NCBI RefSeq assembly: GCF_016908855.1
Contig: NZ_JAFBER010000017.1
Coordinates: 1 to 64,000 of the forward strand
Reading direction: 5' to 3'
Source of the DNA: Scopulibacillus daqui
GTDB lineage: Bacteria > Bacillota > Bacilli > Bacillales > Sporolactobacillaceae
DNA: 64,000 nt
The position numbers and the translations under genes are program-made. This document shows, piece by piece, positions 61,191 through 64,000 of this stretch. Position 1 is the stretch's first letter, and every line of letters starts with the position of its first letter. The notes below the pieces were generated by a model. The model had not been told where the DNA came from and ran no database searches. It was given only the letters and a program-made list of their open reading frames with translations.

Positions 61191-61276
61191 CATTTTGCGG
61201 AATGTTAGTTTTGTGTGTTTGGTATGGAAAGTTATGGATAATAAAAGCCGGAAGAATGTTTGTAAAAAAGCCAATC

Positions 61277-61283
61277 CATACTA
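61277..61283 (+). promoter_or_regulatory. sigma-G-like -10 of spoVA
   Basis: CATACTA fits the sigma-G -10 consensus CATnnTA and lies about 25 bp before the spoVAA ribosome binding site. The -35 is weak around 61253-61258, so this is a partial match. Confidence 0.45.
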
Positions 61284-61305
61284 ATGATACGAGGGGGAAA
61301 TAACA

Positions 61306-61929
61306 ATGGGATCAGCTGTTATTTATATTCGGCTGCGGCAAAAATTCAAAGCAAAAATTAATGAAGTGATACGGATTAAAAAAATGGCACAAATCATAGC
61401 TCCGGAAAACTTAAGACATAGGATCAATGAACTGGCAGTTTACCATGTTACAGAAGAGGACAATTCCTTTATTGTCATTGATGTGATGGATGTTATCAAA
61501 GAAATATATCAATTATATCCCGACTTGGACATTCAAACAGTTGGTCCGCCGCAAGCCATTGTTGAAGTTGAATCAAAAAAAAGAAAAATGATGCCTTTGT
61601 TTTTTATCATTGTATGGCTGCTTTTATTTATCGGGGCCGGATTAACCATTATGAATTTCCATGAAGATGTTTCAATGAGGGGTGTACATCAAAAAATTTA
61701 TTATTTAATGACCGGAAAGACGAATGATAAGCCGTTAATTCTGCAAATCCCCTATTCATTTGGTATTGGCATTGGGATGATACTCTTTTTCAACCATATT
61801 TTTAAAAAGCGATTTAATGAAGAACCCAGTCCGCTGGAAGTAGAAATGTTTAACTACCAACAGGATTTAGATCAATATGTCATCGTTCAAGAAAAACAAA
61901 AAAGCGAGTTAAAAAAACATCATGATTAA
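61306..61929 (+). CDS. spoVAA: stage V sporulation protein AA
   Basis: The 207-residue protein has a soluble N-terminal domain beginning IYIRLRQKFKAKINEVI, and two transmembrane helices near residues 95-115 and 150-165. It matches SpoVAA, part of the SpoVA complex that passes dipicolinic acid across the inner spore membrane. GAGGGGGAAA lies before the ATG. The next gene overlaps its end by 8 bp. Confidence 0.93.
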   Translation: MGSAVIYIRLRQKFKAKINEVIRIKKMAQIIAPENLRHRINELAVYHVTEEDNSFIVIDVMDVIKEIYQLYPDLDIQTVGPPQAIVEVESKKRKMMPLFFIIVWLLLFIGAGLTIMNFHEDVSMRGVHQKIYYLMTGKTNDKPLILQIPYSFGIGIGMILFFNHIFKKRFNEEPSPLEVEMFNYQQDLDQYVIVQEKQKSELKKHHD

Positions 61930-62341
61930 AGATGTCTTTCTTATCGTTGTCGGTTTTTCCAGCGGATTAGCGGTAGGGTGCGGTTTTGTCGCTTTTTTGA
62001 CGGTGCTGGGTATTATTCCGCGTTTAGCACAACTGACAAAAACATTTCGTTTTATCAGGGCGTATGAATGGAGCATTGTTGTTGGCGCGCTGTTCGGAAC
62101 ATGGGTTGGCCTCAGAGATATACATTTGGCGACAGCACCGGTTTTTTTAATCCCGATAGGCTTGGCTTCGGGCATATTTGTCGGAATGCTTGCGGCTGCA
62201 TTAACAGAGGTGCTTAATGTGCTTCCAATCTTGGCAAAACGGATTGGCATCAATGAACAAATACTCATCTTATTAATGGCCCTTGTTCTGGGAAAAGTTT
62301 TTGGATCGCTATTCCATTGGACGATATTCGTTGACGATTAA
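61922..62341 (+). CDS. spoVAB: stage V sporulation protein AB
   Basis: The 139-residue membrane protein has about four helices, including IVVGFSSGLAVGCGFVAFLT and VFLIPIGLASGIFVGMLAAAL. It matches SpoVAB by sequence and order. It starts within the 3' end of spoVAA (8-bp overlap), indicating coupled translation. Confidence 0.93.
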   Translation: MIKDVFLIVVGFSSGLAVGCGFVAFLTVLGIIPRLAQLTKTFRFIRAYEWSIVVGALFGTWVGLRDIHLATAPVFLIPIGLASGIFVGMLAAALTEVLNVLPILAKRIGINEQILILLMALVLGKVFGSLFHWTIFVDD

Positions 62342-62356
62342 TAAGGAGGTTATTCC

Positions 62357-62815
62357 ATGGGTCAACTTAATAATAAAACCAATTATAAAAAGAATATTAA
62401 GCCGTATCAATTAAAGCCCAATTACTTAATGAATTGCATTAAAGCTTTTCTTGTTGGAGGGTTCATTTGTTTATTGGGAGAAGCGCTGCAAAATTTTTAT
62501 ATCAGATTCTTTGACTTTACAGAAAAAACAGCAGGAGCGCCCACGCAAGGAACATTAATCATACTCTCTTGTCTGCTTACAGGAATAGGCGTCTATGATA
62601 AGATTGGCCAATTTGCCGGAGCCGGCTCTTTAATCCCTGTTACCGGATTTGCCAATTCTATCACATCGGCTGCTCTTGAACATAAGAGTGAAGGGATTGT
62701 CTTAGGGATTGCGACTAATTTATTTAAACTGGCCGGCGCTGTTATTGTATTCGGTGTTGTTTCCGCAGCTGTATTAGGCATCATACGTTTGTTTATTATG
62801 AACTTACTCGGTTAA
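62357..62815 (+). CDS. spoVAC: stage V sporulation protein AC
   Basis: The 152-residue membrane protein starts with a hydrophilic head and then has about four helices. GAPTQGTLIILSCLLTGIG and VTGFANSITSAALEHKSEGI are characteristic of SpoVAC/SpoVAE. In B. subtilis SpoVAC forms a mechanosensitive channel needed for dipicolinate movement. TAAGGAGG lies before the ATG. Confidence 0.95.
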   Translation: MGQLNNKTNYKKNIKPYQLKPNYLMNCIKAFLVGGFICLLGEALQNFYIRFFDFTEKTAGAPTQGTLIILSCLLTGIGVYDKIGQFAGAGSLIPVTGFANSITSAALEHKSEGIVLGIATNLFKLAGAVIVFGVVSAAVLGIIRLFIMNLLG

Positions 62816-62832
62816 GTGAAGGAGGCGAGATT

Positions 62833-63846
62833 ATGCCGAAAATGGGAAAACAGACATGGAAATTTATGAGCAATATTTACTTATCATCCACAGGAACAAC
62901 GGCGGGTCCTTTAGAATCTCAAGGGCCTTTAGGCAATAGCTTCGATCAAGTATACGATGATATGCATTGCGGTGAATCAAATTGGGAGTTAGCTGAGAGA
63001 ACATTAATGCGGGAAGCGATTGGCCACTGTCTAAGAAAAGTAAGCAAAAAAGAACAAGATATTGATATTTTTTTGGCCGGTGATTTATTAAATCAAACGG
63101 TGACGTCCAATTATATTGCGGGAGAGAATCAAATTCCGTATTTAGGTATGTTTGGGGCCTGTTCAACATCAATGGAGACTCTGGCGATTGCGGCTTTGCT
63201 TGTTGATTCAGGATTTGCCAATTATGTCATTGGAGCAGTAAGCAGTCATAACGCAACGGCTGAAAGACAATTTCGTTATCCTACTGAATATGGCGGACCG
63301 AGACCGAAGACAGCAACTTATACAGTAACAGGCGCCGGGGCGGCTTTAGTAAGCAAGGAGGCATCACCGATTTTAATCAAGGAAGCAACCATAGGCAAGG
63401 TCACAGACTGGGGGATTAAAGATGCTAATGACCTGGGATCAGCAATGGCGCCTGCTGCAGCTGATACCATTGCGGCCCATTTAAAAGATACGGGGAGACA
63501 GCCTGATTATTATGATCTCATTGTGACCGGCGATCTTTCAAGTGTAGGCAGTCCAATCGCCAAACAATTGTTATATGAAAAAGGGTATAACGTTGACGGT
63601 GTGCATCAAGATTGCGGATTAATGATTTATAGACCGGATCAGCCCGTATTTGCCGGCGGAAGCGGCGCTGCATGTTCTGCTGTCGTGACATACGGCTACA
63701 TTGCTAATCAAATCGCATCCGGTTCATTAAATCGTGTATTTGTCGTTGCAACAGGTGCCTTATTCAGCCCGATAGTATCACAGCAAAAAGAGACGATTCC
63801 ATGCATTGCCCACGGAGTTGTTCTCGAAGCGGCGGGAGGCCAGTAA
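62833..63846 (+). CDS. spoVAD: stage V sporulation protein AD
   Basis: The 337-residue soluble protein has a thiolase-like fold and binds dipicolinic acid in the SpoVA complex. Conserved pieces include [39 protein letters not shown] and [26 protein letters not shown] precedes the ATG. Order after spoVAC is conserved. Confidence 0.96.
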   Translation: MPKMGKQTWKFMSNIYLSSTGTTAGPLESQGPLGNSFDQVYDDMHCGESNWELAERTLMREAIGHCLRKVSKKEQDIDIFLAGDLLNQTVTSNYIAGENQIPYLGMFGACSTSMETLAIAALLVDSGFANYVIGAVSSHNATAERQFRYPTEYGGPRPKTATYTVTGAGAALVSKEASPILIKEATIGKVTDWGIKDANDLGSAMAPAAADTIAAHLKDTGRQPDYYDLIVTGDLSSVGSPIAKQLLYEKGYNVDGVHQDCGLMIYRPDQPVFAGGSGAACSAVVTYGYIANQIASGSLNRVFVVATGALFSPIVSQQKETIPCIAHGVVLEAAGGQ

Positions 63847-63848
63847 AG

Positions 63849-64000
63849 ATGGAATATCTTATTGCGTTTGTTATCGGCGGTTTAATTTGTGTTGTCGGAC
63901 AATTACTTTTAGATGTTTGTAAGCTGACGCCTGCACATGTTGTCGTTACATTTGTTGTTATTGGCGCTCTATTAGATTCATTCGGCATATATGATCAGCT
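63849..64000 (+). CDS. spoVAE: stage V sporulation protein AE (SpoVAEb), 5' part
   Basis: The frame begins [20 protein letters not shown] and continues [17 protein letters not shown] to the end of the window, matching the start of SpoVAEb, a SpoVAC paralogue in the same channel complex. The start is 2 bp after the spoVAD stop. The 3' part is outside the window. Confidence 0.9.
   Translation, partial: MEYLIAFVIGGLICVVGQLLLDVCKLTPAHVVVTFVVIGALLDSFGIYDQ

Overview
The window is chromosomal DNA from an endospore-forming Firmicute of the order Bacillales. The base composition is low to moderate in G+C, genes carry strong AGGAGG-type ribosome binding sites, and TTG and GTG starts are used. The right end (about 50.2-64 kb) has the Bacillus subtilis order nudF, yqxK, spoIIM, fur, yqzK, xerD, drm, pupG, dacF, spoIIAA-AB-sigF, spoVAA-AB-AC-AD-AE. 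Sequence alone does not give the species; it looks like a relative of Bacillus rather than B. subtilis itself.

Layout. 1-0.4 kb: end of an rRNA operon (23S 3' end, 5S, terminator). 0.6-5.2 kb: spoIIP, a DeoR-type regulator with an IolW-like dehydrogenase, and an AI-2E-family permease. 5.5-9.6 kb: a siderophore ABC importer with its binding lipoprotein divergent across a Fur-box region. 9.7-13.3 kb: a CzcD-type zinc exporter behind a CzrA/SmtB-like operator, a class A beta-lactamase-like hydrolase and a thiolase. 13.5-19.2 kb: a sugar-type ABC transporter (binding protein and two permeases, no ATPase) next to a broken BadF/BadG-type kinase and an argininosuccinate-lyase-like enzyme. 19.2-32.4 kb: frameshifted deoD, acyl-CoA ligase, YdbP-like thioredoxin, SwrC-type RND pump, YqkB-like protein, HMG-CoA lyase, MFS transporter, MOSC, VOC and metallo-beta-lactamase-fold proteins. 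32.4-34.9 kb: an AT-rich, decayed island with a truncated ABC ATPase start, an insertion sequence remnant, a small membrane protein and a minimal M50 metalloprotease. 35-39.1 kb: glpTQ with an apparent leader attenuator, then a YogA-like dehydrogenase. 39.3-49.6 kb: aspartokinase, HAD phosphatase, ArsR-type regulator, GNAT, MOSC, aldo/keto reductase, dipeptide transporter and RarD, among several gene fragments. 49.7-50.2 kb: four copies of a structured repeat. 50.2-64 kb: the conserved nudF-spoVA block.

How the genes work together. Iron control is coherent: fur is encoded here, two Fur-box-like sites lie between the siderophore uptake operon and its receptor gene, and a perfect PerR-box consensus sits upstream of fur. 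The sporulation genes follow the usual programme. A sigma-H-type promoter precedes the spoIIA operon, a sigma-F-type promoter precedes dacF, a possible sigma-E promoter precedes spoIIM and a sigma-G-like -10 precedes spoVAA. SpoIIM and SpoIIP are two of the three engulfment proteins, and SpoVA forms the dipicolinate channel.

Gene decay is unusually visible between 13 and 47 kb. There are about ten broken or fragmentary genes (kinase, deoD, CaiB-type transferase, alpha/beta hydrolase, isochorismatase, DHA2 exporter, GNAT, monooxygenase, ABC ATPase, transposase pieces), while the right-hand block is intact. The most interesting unexplained object is the repeat at 49.74-50.19 kb. Its four roughly 65-nt units alternate with hairpin spacers at a period of about 128 bp. 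In three of the four units the internal variation falls in the two variable positions of a GNRA tetraloop, and one spacer hairpin differs from the others by paired changes. That pattern points to selection on RNA structure.
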